The notes under the pieces are model-generated. The model saw nothing but the letters and a program-made list of their open reading frames with translations, did not search any database and was not told the origin of the DNA. From JAICWP01 sp035278025 (GTDB taxonomy: Bacteria > Acidobacteriota > Terriglobia > Terriglobales > Acidobacteriaceae): a stretch of 64,000 nt of DNA. Location of the stretch: the NCBI GenBank assembly GCA_035278025.1, contig DATEJK010000177.1:1-64000 (forward strand). Direction: 5' to 3'. Numbering within the stretch: position 1 is the first letter of the stretch; each line of letters opens with the position of its first letter. Made by a program: the position numbers and the translations under genes. This document shows positions 18,902-28,290 of this stretch, piece after piece.

Positions 18902-19648
18902 TCAATAAACCTGGTACCCGGGCGCAGCTACGCGCACGTCCGGCTTGGTGGCCATGAGCAGCAGCGCTCCAACGCGCTTGAAGTCGCGTAGTTCCTGTGC
19001 GCTCTTGAACCATTTGCCGCTGTACTCGTCGGGGGTGGGCGTGTCGTCGGGAATGCGCCGCGCCTCTACCTTCTCGAAGGCGTGCCGCGTCAGCATTTCA
19101 ACGTACTCGGCTTGGGAAAGGGCGTGCACCGGCACCTGCAGTTCGTCCACCCAGCGCAGCGAGTAGGGATTGTCCTTGTACAGATTGATGAGAATGAACA
19201 GCCGTCCGTGCGGCGCCATCACCCGAAATAGCTCCGCCAGCGCCCGCCCCTGGTCGGGATAGTAATAAAAGGACTCCACCGAGAGCACCTTATCGAAGAA
19301 GTTCTCCTCCCAGGGAATCTGCTGAGCCGAGCCCCACACGTACATTATGTTTTCGAACTCGCGCGAGGCGGCGCGGGCGCGGCGAATCATCTCATCGGAA
19401 ACGTCCAGGCCCACCACCTGGCCGAATCCTTCCGGGCCGTCCGACACCAGACGGGCCAGCAGGCGCGTGGCCCAACCGGCGCCGCAGCCCAGGTCGAGCA
19501 CGCGCTCGCCGGGACGCAAATCCATTAGGCGAATGGTTTTTTCGGTGATGTCGAGGTGATGGCGCTCCATCTCCTCACCGCGGCCGGCCTCGGCCCAGCG
19601 GTTGAATTCTTCGCGCAGAATCTGGTCGGGAGATAGCTTAGGTTCCAT
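18902..19648 (-). CDS. Class I SAM-dependent methyltransferase
   Basis: 248 residues from ATG 19648 (MEPKLSPDQ), chosen because GAGGGA sits 5 bases upstream; an ATG five codons earlier lacks this. Motif I is ERVLDLGCGAGWATRLLARL, followed by VVGLDVSDEMIRRAR and a post-motif SVESFYYYPDQGRALAELFR as in UbiE/Methyltransf_11 proteins. The substrate is not evident. It stands alone between the M20 operon and a secreted protein; 55 bp separate its stop from the start of the M20 gene. Confidence 0.85.
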   Translation of the reverse strand: MEPKLSPDQILREEFNRWAEAGRGEEMERHHLDITEKTIRLMDLRPGERVLDLGCGAGWATRLLARLVSDGPEGFGQVVGLDVSDEMIRRARAASREFENIMYVWGSAQQIPWEENFFDKVLSVESFYYYPDQGRALAELFRVMAPHGRLFILINLYKDNPYSLRWVDELQVPVHALSQAEYVEMLTRHAFEKVEARRIPDDTPTPDEYSGKWFKSAQELRDFKRVGALLLMATKPDVRVAAPGYQVY

Positions 19649-19773
19649 GGAGTCCCTCAGCACGCGCCTTTATGGTGAACGCAGGCGCTCTTCCCAGCTT
19701 ATCGCAGGAGGGGAAAACGCGGCATAGTTGCCGCCGGCGGCCGTTTGACGGCCCCGATGTCGAGAAACCCTGG

Positions 19774-20496
19774 CTATCTGACCGTCAAGGAGGCCTTGTC
19801 AATCCACTCATTGAAGGAGATGGGCAGCAGGCTGGGATTGCCTGGTCCATCCAGCTGCCACTGCACCCCCATCATGTCTGACCAGCCCGAGGGCAGTGCG
19901 CCCGAAGGTTCGGCCACGCCCACCGTGTACCTGGTGCCGTCAATGGTCAGCGCGTCGTAGTGCATCATCTTGTTATTTTTCGTGCGGTGTACCTGCCAGA
20001 TGATGTGGTGCCAGACATTGGCCGTAAAACGCGGGCATGGCACCGCCACCGGCACCCACTGGTGCGAGCCGGCGTTCCACACGTCCCACTTGCCGGTGGA
20101 ATATGTGCATTGCGAGCCGAACATGTACTCCGTCGGCACGATGAACTGGAAAATGTCGAACTCCAGCGCCTCCGCGTTCTGCGAGGCGGAATCCACCCGG
20201 AACCAGAAGTCCCATTTGAACTGGCTTACCGAGTTGTTGGCGCCGAGCTTGTTGTAGAAAAGCACATCGGCATAGGGTTTGCTGGCCGACATGTAGAGCT
20301 GCGTGCTGGCGCCGTCCAGCGAGGGCGTGCTCTGGTTCTGCGCCATCCACCACACGTCCGCGGCATTAGCTCCGCCTGCGCAAGTGGAACACGAACCCCA
20401 CCCGCTCTGCAGGTCGTCAATATTGTTGTAGGTTTTTTGCCCCTGGGCGAACGAGGCGGCAAACAGAACTAGGAGGACCGAAGTGGCAATTCGCAT
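19774..20496 (-). CDS. Secreted protein, probable jelly-roll fold
   Basis: 240 residues from the ATG at 20496, giving a signal peptide MRIATSVLLVLFAASFAQG; the frame extends to 20577 but those residues add nothing recognisable. The mature part is rich in aromatic residues (WDFWFRVDSAS, EFDIFQF, WHHIIWQVHRT) with evenly spaced strands, which suggests a concanavalin/laminin-G-like beta sandwich. Similar small secreted proteins are common in acidobacterial genomes (my recollection, not searched). No catalytic residues can be named. Function unknown. Confidence 0.7.
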   Translation of the reverse strand: MRIATSVLLVLFAASFAQGQKTYNNIDDLQSGWGSCSTCAGGANAADVWWMAQNQSTPSLDGASTQLYMSASKPYADVLFYNKLGANNSVSQFKWDFWFRVDSASQNAEALEFDIFQFIVPTEYMFGSQCTYSTGKWDVWNAGSHQWVPVAVPCPRFTANVWHHIIWQVHRTKNNKMMHYDALTIDGTRYTVGVAEPSGALPSGWSDMMGVQWQLDGPGNPSLLPISFNEWIDKASLTVR

Positions 20497-20720
20497 GAGG
20501 ATAACTGGGCAGGCCAGAATTGCTGTCCAATATACCTGAACCACTTCATTTGTCCGGCATATTTCGCGCCTTAACACCGTCTAGGCTATTCCCCCGATTC
20601 AAGACTGCTGCTAAGCCGAGGCTCCCCGCAAGACGACCTTCACGGCTGCCAGGCGGTTGGATTCTTTGCAGAATGTTGGACGGCGCGAACCGCTTGCGCT
20701 AATGAGAGGAAAGGGGAAAC

Positions 20721-20796
20721 TGGAGCCGAGAGCCGGACTTGAACCGGCGACCTGCTGATTACGAATCAGCTGCTCTACCAACTGAGCTATCTCGGC
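20721..20796 (-). tRNA. tRNA-Thr (anticodon CGU)
   Basis: 76 nt with encoded CCA. The acceptor GCCGAGA pairs fully with TCTCGGC; D-arm GCTC/GAGC, anticodon stem GCTGA/TCAGC around loop TTCGTAA (anticodon CGT in DNA), variable AGGTC, T-arm GCCGG/CCGGC with TTCAAGT. All four stems close without mismatch. Confidence 0.97.
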
Positions 20797-21003
20797 CCGA
20801 GCTTGATTCTAAATTGAAGCGCAGGCGTGGTAAAGGCGCGGGGAAGGTGCCAGCCGCCAGCACGCCGCCAGCGGGGCGCAAGCGTCCATTAAGCTGCTGA
20901 GCCGGTCGAGGTTTTCGAGAAGAATATGGCGGCCCCGGCCGCTAACATTTGCCTGCTATCTTCGTCTTTGCTTAGATAGTCTCTGCCGAACGTGAGGATT
21001 TCC

Positions 21004-23067
21004 ATGCCTACCTGTGTGCGTCTTGCCAGCTTGCTGTTGCTGCCCTTTCTCGTCATCTCTGCCGGAGCCCAGGACTGGAGCAAAATGCAGCCGCCTTTGT
21101 GGAGTGCAAAACCCGATGTTGCCGCGTTCGAGAAAACAGAAAATGACCATCTGGCCGCCGCCCAGAAAGCCGTGGACCGTCTGGTCGCCTTGAAGGGAGC
21201 GCGCACCGTGGACAATACCCTTGCGCCCTTCGACGAGGCCAGCCGGCAGTTGAACAGCGCCGCCTATTTTGCCGGACTTATGCAGCAGGTGCATCCCGAC
21301 GCCGGCTTTCGCGACCATGCCACGGAGATGGTCCGCAAGGTGAGCGCCGCGCAGACCGCGCTCGCCCTGAACCGGGATGTTTACCATGCTCTCGCGGCCC
21401 TGGATCTTTCCCGCGCCGATGCCGCCACCCGCTATTACGTGCAGCGGCAGTTGCTCGAGTTCCGCCTGGCCGGCGTGGACAAGGACGATGCTACCCGCGC
21501 CCGCATCAAGCAACTGAACGATCAGCTCACCGAAGAGCAGTCCATGTACGACCGCAACATTTCCGACGGCACCAAAACCGTGGAGGCTGATCCCAGGGAA
21601 CTCGAAGGCTTGCCGCAGGACTACATTGACCGCCACAAGCCCGGCGCCAACGGCAAGGTACGCATCACCACCGACTATCCCGACCTGATTCCGGTAATGA
21701 AGTTCGCCAAAAGCGACCCGCTGCGGCGGCGCGCATGGGAGGCTTTTACTACCCGCGCCTATCCCAAGAATCATGATGTTCTCAGCAATATGATGCAGAC
21801 GCGCTACCAGATCGCCTCCCTGCTGGGCTACAGCTCCTGGGCCGACTACAACGCCGCCGACAAAATGATCCAGAAAGGCGGGAACATCGCCGATTTCATC
21901 CAGCAGGTAAACAGCGCCTCGCAGCCGGTCGCGCATCGCGAATTTGCCATGCTGCTGGCCCAGAAAAAGAAGCTTGATCCCCAGGCCAGCTCAGTTGACG
22001 ACTATGAGGTCTCCTATTTATCGGAACAGGTTCGGCGCTCGGAATACAACTTTGATTCGCAATCTGTGCGTCCATACCTGCCCTTCGCCCGGGTTAAGCA
22101 GGGCATTCTCGACACCGCGGCTACCTTGTTTCACCTTACTTTCCGGCAGGAGAACGGCGTGCCGGCTTGGGACCCGTCCGTGGAAACCTGGGACGTGCTG
22201 GACGGCGGAAAAATGATCGGGCGCTTCTATCTCGACCTGCATCCCCGCCCCGGCAAATACAGCCATGCGGAAATGGCGCCCGTGCTGGATGGTATCCGCG
22301 GAAAACAGCTGCCGGAGGCTATCCTGGTGTGCAACTTTGCCGTGCCCACCGCCACCGACCCTGGCCTCATGGAATACGGCGACGTGGTGACATTCTTCCA
22401 CGAGTTTGGCCATCTCATGCACTGGATTCTGGGCGGACAGCAGGCCTGGGCGGGAATCAGCGGCATCACCATGGAGGCCGATTTTGGCGAAGCGCCCTCG
22501 CAGATGCTGGAGGAGTGGATGCGCAGCCCTCAGGTGCTGGCGTCCTTTGCCCGCCACTACCAGACCGGCCAGCCCATTCCCGCTGAACTGGTGGCGCGCA
22601 TGAATCGCGCCTCCGCCTTCGGCCGCGCCACCTGGGTACAGCAGCAGAACTCCTACACCGCTATGTCCTACCAGTTCTATCGAACCAGGCCGCAGGAGAT
22701 TGATATCGAGGCGGTGTGTCCGCAGGCCACCCGCACCTACACCCACTTCACTCCTCTCCCCGGTGTGCATTTTTACGCCGCGTTTGGCCACCTGGCCGGA
22801 TACTCATCCGCGTATTACACCTATCTTTGGGACAAAGTGATTGCAGAAGATTTTTTTGCCCAGTTTGATCCCGCCAACCTGCTGGCAAGCGAAGCGTCCA
22901 TGCGCTACCGCCGCCAGGTGCTGGAGCCGGGCGGTTCCGTCTCGGCCAACACGCTGGTGCGGGATTTCCTGGGCCGGCCGCAAAACATGACCGCCTTCCA
23001 GCATTGGATGGGAGAGGAGTTTGCCTCCACCACCGCAGGCACGGGAACCGCGGGAAGCGGGCGGTAG
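21004..23067 (+). CDS. M3 family oligopeptidase (thimet-like), exported
   Basis: 687 residues from ATG 21004, which has GAGG six bases upstream; an in-frame GTG at 20992 is possible. A signal peptide (LASLLLLPFLVISAGAQ) is followed by a helical M3 peptidase with the zinc motif TFFHEFGHLMHW (first His near residue 466) and the downstream Glu region ITMEADFGEAPSQMLEEW. It cleaves short peptides. Cytoplasmic OpdA/Dcp lack the signal, so this copy likely acts in the periplasm. The late GYSSAYYTYLWDKVIAEDFF segment is the family's substrate-binding stretch. Neighbours run on the opposite strand, so it is probably monocistronic. Confidence 0.93.
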   Translation: MPTCVRLASLLLLPFLVISAGAQDWSKMQPPLWSAKPDVAAFEKTENDHLAAAQKAVDRLVALKGARTVDNTLAPFDEASRQLNSAAYFAGLMQQVHPDAGFRDHATEMVRKVSAAQTALALNRDVYHALAALDLSRADAATRYYVQRQLLEFRLAGVDKDDATRARIKQLNDQLTEEQSMYDRNISDGTKTVEADPRELEGLPQDYIDRHKPGANGKVRITTDYPDLIPVMKFAKSDPLRRRAWEAFTTRAYPKNHDVLSNMMQTRYQIASLLGYSSWADYNAADKMIQKGGNIADFIQQVNSASQPVAHREFAMLLAQKKKLDPQASSVDDYEVSYLSEQVRRSEYNFDSQSVRPYLPFARVKQGILDTAATLFHLTFRQENGVPAWDPSVETWDVLDGGKMIGRFYLDLHPRPGKYSHAEMAPVLDGIRGKQLPEAILVCNFAVPTATDPGLMEYGDVVTFFHEFGHLMHWILGGQQAWAGISGITMEADFGEAPSQMLEEWMRSPQVLASFARHYQTGQPIPAELVARMNRASAFGRATWVQQQNSYTAMSYQFYRTRPQEIDIEAVCPQATRTYTHFTPLPGVHFYAAFGHLAGYSSAYYTYLWDKVIAEDFFAQFDPANLLASEASMRYRRQVLEPGGSVSANTLVRDFLGRPQNMTAFQHWMGEEFASTTAGTGTAGSGR

Positions 23068-23082
23068 AGAGCCTTCGAGACT

Positions 23083-23976
23083 TCAGTTCGCATCATGGAA
23101 GATGACGCCCAGGGTGTAGCGTTCGCCTGATCTCACCGTGCTTACGCCGTGGCGGATGTTCACCCGGTAGCAGCCGCGGCTGCCGCGCACCGGCCGGTAG
23201 CGAGTGGTGAAGATGACCGCCTCGCCCTGCCGCGGGGTCACCACTTCACCTCTGGATTGCGCCCGCGGCCGCTGCTCCATCAGCAGAAACTCGCCCCCGG
23301 TATAGTCCCGCCCCGGTTGGCTTAGAAAGCAGGCTACCTGCAGCGGGAAAGCCACTTCTCCGTAAATATCCTGGTGCAGGCAGTTGTAGCCGCCCTCGGT
23401 GTAGCGCAGCAGCAGGGGAGTAGGCCGGCGCTGGCCATGCCGGTGGCAGACTTTGAGAAATTCGTCGAGCCGTCCGGGAAAGCGCTCCCCGCTTCCCAGG
23501 TTCTCCATCCAGCGGTTGGCGATTGCAGCCAGCGGCGGGTAAAACGCGTTTCGCAATTGCTGAATTGTCCTGGGCAGCGGGTCGGCAAAATACTTGTAAT
23601 CCCCCAGCCCGAAGCGGTAGCGCGCCATATCAATGTGGCTGCGGAAGCGGGCACCATCGCCATACAGGTTTATGAGCTCACGGCATTCGGCGGGCGTCAG
23701 CACACACTCGGTCCGGGCGTAACCTTGATTCGAAAGCGCCATATCCAGCGCCTCCCAATCCAGTTGTTGAATGCGTTGCGCAATGCTGGAACTTAACTTG
23801 GCGGCCGGCGTGGCGGCCTCAGGCTGGGTACTCTCGGGAGCAGGCGCGACCACAGCAGTACTACCCTCCTCAGCAGATGATGCTATAGCTATATACGGCG
23901 TCAGCCCGCGCCGGCCATCCGGTAATTGCCCTCGAATTCCGGATTTCCTCTGCTGCATGTGCAAAACCCGTTCCAC
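23083..23976 (-). CDS. 2-oxoglutarate/Fe(II)-dependent dioxygenase
   Basis: 297 residues from GTG 23976 (ATG 23958 is an alternative). After about 65 residues of low-complexity sequence comes a double-stranded beta-helix with the iron-binding H-x-D in NCLHQDIYGEVAFPLQV and the distal His plus 2OG-binding Arg in NIRHGVSTVRSGERYTLG. A proline-hydroxylase-like upstream segment contacts the fold (YARTECVLTPAECRELINLY). Substrate unknown. Divergently transcribed from the MerR-TPR regulator with only 55 bp between starts, so the regulator may control it. Confidence 0.85.
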   Translation of the reverse strand: MERVLHMQQRKSGIRGQLPDGRRGLTPYIAIASSAEEGSTAVVAPAPESTQPEAATPAAKLSSSIAQRIQQLDWEALDMALSNQGYARTECVLTPAECRELINLYGDGARFRSHIDMARYRFGLGDYKYFADPLPRTIQQLRNAFYPPLAAIANRWMENLGSGERFPGRLDEFLKVCHRHGQRRPTPLLLRYTEGGYNCLHQDIYGEVAFPLQVACFLSQPGRDYTGGEFLLMEQRPRAQSRGEVVTPRQGEAVIFTTRYRPVRGSRGCYRVNIRHGVSTVRSGERYTLGVIFHDAN

Positions 23977-24031
23977 TCTTGGCTCACAAGGTACTGATTT
24001 TCCACAATTAAGCTGAGTTCCCTATTGCCAA

Positions 24032-24964
24032 ATGGCTGGCCGTCTCAACATAATACGCGCAGGAAGAAACCTAAACGCCGTGCACCGATACAGTCGAACC
24101 GACCTGCTGCGCATCCTTCGCTTAACGGCGCGACAGCTGACGGCATGGGAAAAAGCCGGCCTTCTTGCCGCCACCGAGACTTACTCCTTTTTCGATCTTC
24201 TGCAGGTAAAAAAAGTGCGTGACCTGTGCGCCCGGCGGGTGCGACCGGCGGTTATCCGCGAGTCGCTGCAGGCGATGCAGAAGCAGGTGGCGGGCATGGA
24301 AAATCCGCTGCTGGAGGCGGGCGCTTACTCTACCGGAGCGCGCGTGGTCTTCCGCCACGAAGGCAAGACGCTGGAACCGATTGCCGGGCAATTTGTCATG
24401 GATTTCGACCCCTCCGACAGGGTGGTGGCGGCCGACTCCAAAGTGCGCGCCATTCCCACCGACGAAGGCATAGCCGAGTTGTTTGCACGCGGCATCGCTC
24501 TGGAAGAGGAGCCCAGCACTCAAACCGAAGCCATTGCCCTTTACGAGAAGGTGCTGGAAATCGAGCCGCAGCACGCGGCCGCCCACATCAACCTGGGCAC
24601 TCTGTTCTACAACCGCCAGGACTACATAAAGGCGGAGCACCACTATCGCGCCGCCATCGAGGCCGATCCCCGCTATGCCCTCGCCTATTTCGACCTGGGC
24701 AATGTGCTCGACGAAACTGGGCGCGTCCCGGAAGCCATCAAGGCCTATAGCACCGCGCTTCTGCTGGCCCCCACTTACGGCGACGCCCACTACAACCTGG
24801 CGCTGGCCTACGAAAAGATGAAGCAGCCGCGCAAGGCCCTGCGACACTGGCGCGCCTACGTACGCCTGGACAGCACCGGGCCATGGTCGGTGCACGCCCG
24901 CAACCAGGTGCGCCGCATCCTGACCAGCGACGCGCTGAAAATCGTTTACCGCGGCAAAGCCTGA
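24032..24964 (+). CDS. MerR-like HTH fused to TPR repeats
   Basis: 310 residues. Residues about 17-90 form a MerR-type winged helix (YSRTDLLRILRLTARQLTAW, then FFDLLQVKKVRDLCARRVRP). A linker of about 70 residues leads to at least three tetratricopeptide repeats (AHINLGTLFYNRQDYIKAEH; AYFDLGNVLDETGRVPEAIK; AHYNLALAYEKMKQPRKALR). Typical MerR proteins carry an effector or coiled-coil dimer domain instead. The TPR would bind a protein partner, so this may be a regulator read out by protein-protein contact. The proximal divergent gene is the 2OG dioxygenase. Confidence 0.85.
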   Translation: MAGRLNIIRAGRNLNAVHRYSRTDLLRILRLTARQLTAWEKAGLLAATETYSFFDLLQVKKVRDLCARRVRPAVIRESLQAMQKQVAGMENPLLEAGAYSTGARVVFRHEGKTLEPIAGQFVMDFDPSDRVVAADSKVRAIPTDEGIAELFARGIALEEEPSTQTEAIALYEKVLEIEPQHAAAHINLGTLFYNRQDYIKAEHHYRAAIEADPRYALAYFDLGNVLDETGRVPEAIKAYSTALLLAPTYGDAHYNLALAYEKMKQPRKALRHWRAYVRLDSTGPWSVHARNQVRRILTSDALKIVYRGKA

Positions 24965-24980
24965 CCCCTCAATCCACGCA

Positions 24981-25035
24981 ATGTCATCCTGAGCGAGGAC
25001 GCGCAATACCAATGCGCGTCCGAGTCGAAGGACCT
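24981..25035. repeat. Dispersed repeat, family A (CATCCTGAGCG...GAAGGACCT)
   Basis: Begins ATGTCATCCTGAGCGAGGA and ends GAGTCGAAGGACCT, with an internal ACGCGCA/TGCGCGT inverted repeat. The same frame occurs at several other intergenic sites in the window. Confidence 0.8.
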
Positions 25036-25203
25036 TGCGGTTGTACCCCATCACCACTGCTGCCCCGGGGAGTTCCTTGCCGCCGCCTTGCCGGGCTCAG
25101 CCGCGAAGCGGGAATTCCGACTGATGCCTTCCCACTCCCACCTTTCTCCTTCAATTGAGTACAATTCTCAGTTTCCTATCTTTGTGCCGAAGGAAGTGTC
25201 CTC

Positions 25204-26385
25204 ATGCCTGAGACCACCCTGCAACGAGCCGCCGCGCCTGCCCCCCTGACTGCGCTGACGGAAGACGAGGTTCTTTTCCGCGACAACATCCGCCAGTTCG
25301 CCGAGGACAAGGTCCGCCCCCTGGTACGCGAAATGGATGAAAAGGGCGTCTTCGATAAGGACCTGATCCGCCAGTTTTTCCAGCTGGGCCTGATGGGCAT
25401 CGAGATTCCAGAGCAATATGGCGGCGGGGCCGGCACCTTCTTCGAGGCGGTGCTGGCAGTGGAGGAGATGTCGCGGGTGGACGCCTCCGCCGGCGTGGTG
25501 GTGGACGTGCAGAACACGCTGGTGAACAACGCCCTGCTGCGCTGGGGCAATGAAGAGCAGAAGAAGCGCTACCTGCCGCGCCTGGCCTCGGAATGGCCGG
25601 GCGCCTACGCGCTCAGCGAGGCCGGTTCGGGCTCGGATGCTTTCGCGCTGCAGACCAAAGCGGAGCTGCGCGGCGGCGACTACGTGCTCAACGGCCGCAA
25701 GCTGTGGATCACCAACGGCAAGGAAGCTGGCCTCTTCGTGCTCTTCGCCACTGTGGATCCAGCAGCCGGCTACCGCGGCATTACCGCTTTCCTGGTGGAG
25801 CGCGACTTTTCCGGCTTCTCGGTGGGCAAAAAAGAGGACAAGCTGGGCATCCGCGCTTCCAGCACCTGTGAGCTGATCCTGGAAGACTGCCGCGTGCCCA
25901 AAAACAACGTGCTCGGCGAGGTGGGGAAGGGCTACAAGATCGCCATTGAAACGCTGAACGAAGGCCGCATCGGAATTGGCGCGCAGATGGCGGGTGTGGC
26001 CCGCGGCGCCTGGGAATACGCCGCCAAATACGCTCAGGAGCGCAAGCAGTTCGGCAAATCCATCGCTGACTTCCAGAGCATCCAGTTCCAGCTGGCGCAG
26101 ATGGCCACCGAAATCGAAGCCGCCCGCATGATGGTTTACAACTCCGCCCGCATGAAGGACGCGGGCATGAATTTCGTGAAGGAAGCGGCCATGACCAAGC
26201 TGTTCTGCTCGCAGGTGGCCGAGCGCGTGACCTCGCTGGCGGTGGAAATCTACGGTGGCTACGGATTCACCAAGGACTACCCCGTGGAAAAGTACTTCCG
26301 CGATTCCAAAATCGGAAAGATCTACGAAGGCACCTCCAATATGCAGCTGCAAACCATCGCCAAGCTGGTGCTGGGCGGCAAGTGA
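25204..26385 (+). CDS. Acyl-CoA dehydrogenase
   Basis: 393 residues, the usual length. FAD and substrate motifs YALSEAGSGSDAFA and LWITNGKEAGLFVLF, and the catalytic Glu in IYEGTSNMQLQTIAK (E375), as in short-chain/butyryl-CoA dehydrogenases, are intact; the FGKSIADFQSIQFQLAQMAT signature is present. It removes two hydrogens from acyl-CoA and passes electrons to ETF. Isolated from other beta-oxidation genes; the truncated 3-hydroxyacyl-CoA dehydrogenase at 52.7 kb is far away. Confidence 0.94.
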   Translation: MPETTLQRAAAPAPLTALTEDEVLFRDNIRQFAEDKVRPLVREMDEKGVFDKDLIRQFFQLGLMGIEIPEQYGGGAGTFFEAVLAVEEMSRVDASAGVVVDVQNTLVNNALLRWGNEEQKKRYLPRLASEWPGAYALSEAGSGSDAFALQTKAELRGGDYVLNGRKLWITNGKEAGLFVLFATVDPAAGYRGITAFLVERDFSGFSVGKKEDKLGIRASSTCELILEDCRVPKNNVLGEVGKGYKIAIETLNEGRIGIGAQMAGVARGAWEYAAKYAQERKQFGKSIADFQSIQFQLAQMATEIEAARMMVYNSARMKDAGMNFVKEAAMTKLFCSQVAERVTSLAVEIYGGYGFTKDYPVEKYFRDSKIGKIYEGTSNMQLQTIAKLVLGGK

Positions 26386-26694
26386 CGGGTGCGATTTGTA
26401 TCAGGGCACGTCTTTAGACGTGCCGCAACTTAGTCCCTAGCCAAGCTGGCTTTAGCCGCTGGTTAGCAGGGGAAAGTTTTCACTGAAGTCCGATTAATTC
26501 ACTGTGCGCTTTCGAACAGGGGAGTTCGGATTCGGACGTTTTCCCTCCGGGCCGGCCAACCGCGCGCTCGTATCTCGTTATGTCTTCAGCTACTTGCAAA
26601 CAGCAGCGGGTGGGCCTTTGTTTGCACTCACGGGACCAGGCACCTGGCTGCACCAGTATTTCATGGAACTTTCGTCGCTTCTGAGTGCGTAGTT
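26386..26694. other. Intergenic region with a perfect short hairpin
   Basis: 309 bp after the acyl-CoA dehydrogenase. At 26405-26424 an inverted repeat GGCACGTC-TTTA-GACGTGCC could act as a transcription stop, though no T-run follows. The rest shows no gene or promoter I would defend. Confidence 0.5.
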
Positions 26695-27615
26695 ATGACC
26701 ATGCGGTTCAAATGCGCGCTGCTTGCGACTCTTCTTTCCACCTTAGCCTTTGCCCAAGCGCCCTCGGTTTCGCAACCAACAACTCACACCGGCTCAGCTC
26801 CCGCCTCCCAGGCAATCCCTCTCTCCCAGGACCAGATTCGCCAGCTTATTCGCGAATCCGCCGACCACGACATGGCAAACGACAAGATGCAGCGCGACTA
26901 CACCTACGTAGAACGCGAAGAGGACCACCGTGTAGACGGCAAAGGCCGGGTGAAGTCCACGGAGATCAAAACCTACGATGTGATGGAGATTTACGGAGAG
27001 CAGGTGCAGAAGCTGGTCTCCAAAAACGACAAGCCGCTTTCCCCAAAAGAGGCAAGGAAAGAGGACGAAAAAATCCAGAAGCTGATTGACAAGCGCCGCA
27101 AGGAGTCGGCGGCGGATCGCGAGAAGCGATTGCAGAAAGAAGAAAAAGACCGCGAGGACGGCAGGAAATTTGTCGGCGAGGTGGCCGACGCCTATAACTT
27201 CCGCTACGTGGGCATGGAATCTCTCGACGGACGCGAAAACTACGTCATTGACGCCGACCCCAGGCCCGATTACAAACCTCACCTCAAAGATGCCAAAATC
27301 CTGCCCAAGTTCCGCTTTCGTGCCTGGATTGACAAGGATGAGACTCAGTGGCGGAAGCTGGACATACAGTGCATTGACACGGTTTCCTTTGGACTGTTCC
27401 TGCTCCGCGTCCACAAAGGCTCGCGCATCGTGATTGAGCAAACCCGGGTCAACAACGAGGTGTGGCTGCAAAAGCACATCGCTCTGAATGCGGACTTTCG
27501 CCTGGCCTTGCTCAAAAACTTCGCTTTCAACGTAGACATTACTGACCGCGATTACAGGAAGTTCGGGAGCAACACGAAAATTATCATGCTGGGAGAAGCG
27601 CACGACCGGCAGTAG
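26695..27615 (+). CDS. Secreted protein of unknown function, LolA-like
   Basis: 306 residues; ATGs at 26695 and 26701 are both possible and no clear ribosome site separates them. A signal peptide (ALLATLLSTLAFAQ) is followed by a highly charged helical section (KEARKEDEKIQKLIDKRRKE) and a beta-rich C-terminal half (FRYVGMESLDGRENYVID; FRFRAWIDKDETQWRKLD; VWLQKHIALNADFRLAL) that resembles the outer-membrane lipoprotein carrier/sorting fold. Such proteins are frequent in Acidobacteriota, function not established. The two internal charged and beta segments suggest two domains. Confidence 0.75.
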   Translation: MTMRFKCALLATLLSTLAFAQAPSVSQPTTHTGSAPASQAIPLSQDQIRQLIRESADHDMANDKMQRDYTYVEREEDHRVDGKGRVKSTEIKTYDVMEIYGEQVQKLVSKNDKPLSPKEARKEDEKIQKLIDKRRKESAADREKRLQKEEKDREDGRKFVGEVADAYNFRYVGMESLDGRENYVIDADPRPDYKPHLKDAKILPKFRFRAWIDKDETQWRKLDIQCIDTVSFGLFLLRVHKGSRIVIEQTRVNNEVWLQKHIALNADFRLALLKNFAFNVDITDRDYRKFGSNTKIIMLGEAHDRQ

Positions 27616-27652
27616 ATTCTTTCCCGTCGGCCCAAAGGGAAAGGGCGGTGCA

Positions 27653-27681
27653 CCACTCAAGTCTGTTTTTGGATTGAGTGG
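27653..27681. repeat. Family C hairpin (CCACTCAA...TTGAGTGG)
   Basis: A 29-nt imperfect palindrome with CCACTCAA/TTGAGTGG arms, 37 bp after the preceding stop codon. Candidate transcription stop or mRNA-stabilising element. Confidence 0.75.
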
Positions 27682-27714
27682 ACACAAAATATGTCGCCTT
27701 AGGAGAAAACGATT

Positions 27715-28101
27715 ATGACCAGAGATCGAGCTTTGAAAATTCTGCTGGTATTGGTGGGATTGCTATTTGTGGCGGGAATTTATCCTCTGGTGACATCTCT
27801 CGCAAAGGCGGAAACCGGCGCCGCCTCAGGCGACAACATGATGCTGAGCATCTATGTGACCCTCGGGGTCTTCGTGCTCTTAGCCGTGCGTAACCCCGCC
27901 GCCCACCGCAGCCTGATTGCCTTCACCGCCTGGTCGAGCTTCGCTCACGGCGCGGTGATGGCGGTGATGGCTTACCAGATTCCGAAGGAACGCGTAGAGC
28001 TTCTGATAGCCGTGGGTGTACTCGCCTTTATCGGCGTGGCCCTGCTCGCGCTCGCCCCGGCTAAACCCGCTGCCGGACGGGCCTCCAGCGCCGCCGCGTA
28101 G
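27715..28101 (+). CDS. Small four-helix membrane protein (DUF6632-like)
   Basis: 128 residues with ribosome site TAGGAG nine bases before ATG. Four hydrophobic segments (LKILLVLVGLLFVAGIYPLV; LSIYVTLGVFVLLAV; AFTAWSSFAHGAVMAVMAYQ; LLIAVGVLAFIGVALLALA) with an Ala-rich tail. The arrangement matches uncharacterised DUF6632-type proteins as I recall them. Function unknown. Confidence 0.75.
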   Translation: MTRDRALKILLVLVGLLFVAGIYPLVTSLAKAETGAASGDNMMLSIYVTLGVFVLLAVRNPAAHRSLIAFTAWSSFAHGAVMAVMAYQIPKERVELLIAVGVLAFIGVALLALAPAKPAAGRASSAAA

Positions 28102-28123
28102 GAACGCAGCACTTCTGCTTGGC

Positions 28124-28290
28124 TCAATTGCGCCGGCTGTGCTTCGCGGGGTGGCTGCGCACCATCTTTCTCAAGGCTTTGCTGTAGTCTTCAATCACGC
28201 CGGGCACGGCGCAACTGTATACAAACAACCCTTCCCGGCGGGTTTCGATAAGCCCGGCTTCCTTCATGTCCCACGAACAGGCGCCCGCGC
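28124..28290 (-). pseudogene. Remnant of an ArsR-type HTH regulator (C-terminal part)
   Basis: Reading the minus strand up to the stop at 28124-28126 gives DMKEAGLIETRREGLFVYS and a helical tail YSKALRKMVRSH, which is the wing and last helix of ArsR regulators (HxxxLRxAGLIxxRREGRxVxY). The preceding recognition helix is degraded: CSWDMK stands where SHHLKxLR is expected, and no start or upstream winged-helix sequence in frame can be found. A decayed gene is the simplest reading. Confidence 0.45.
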
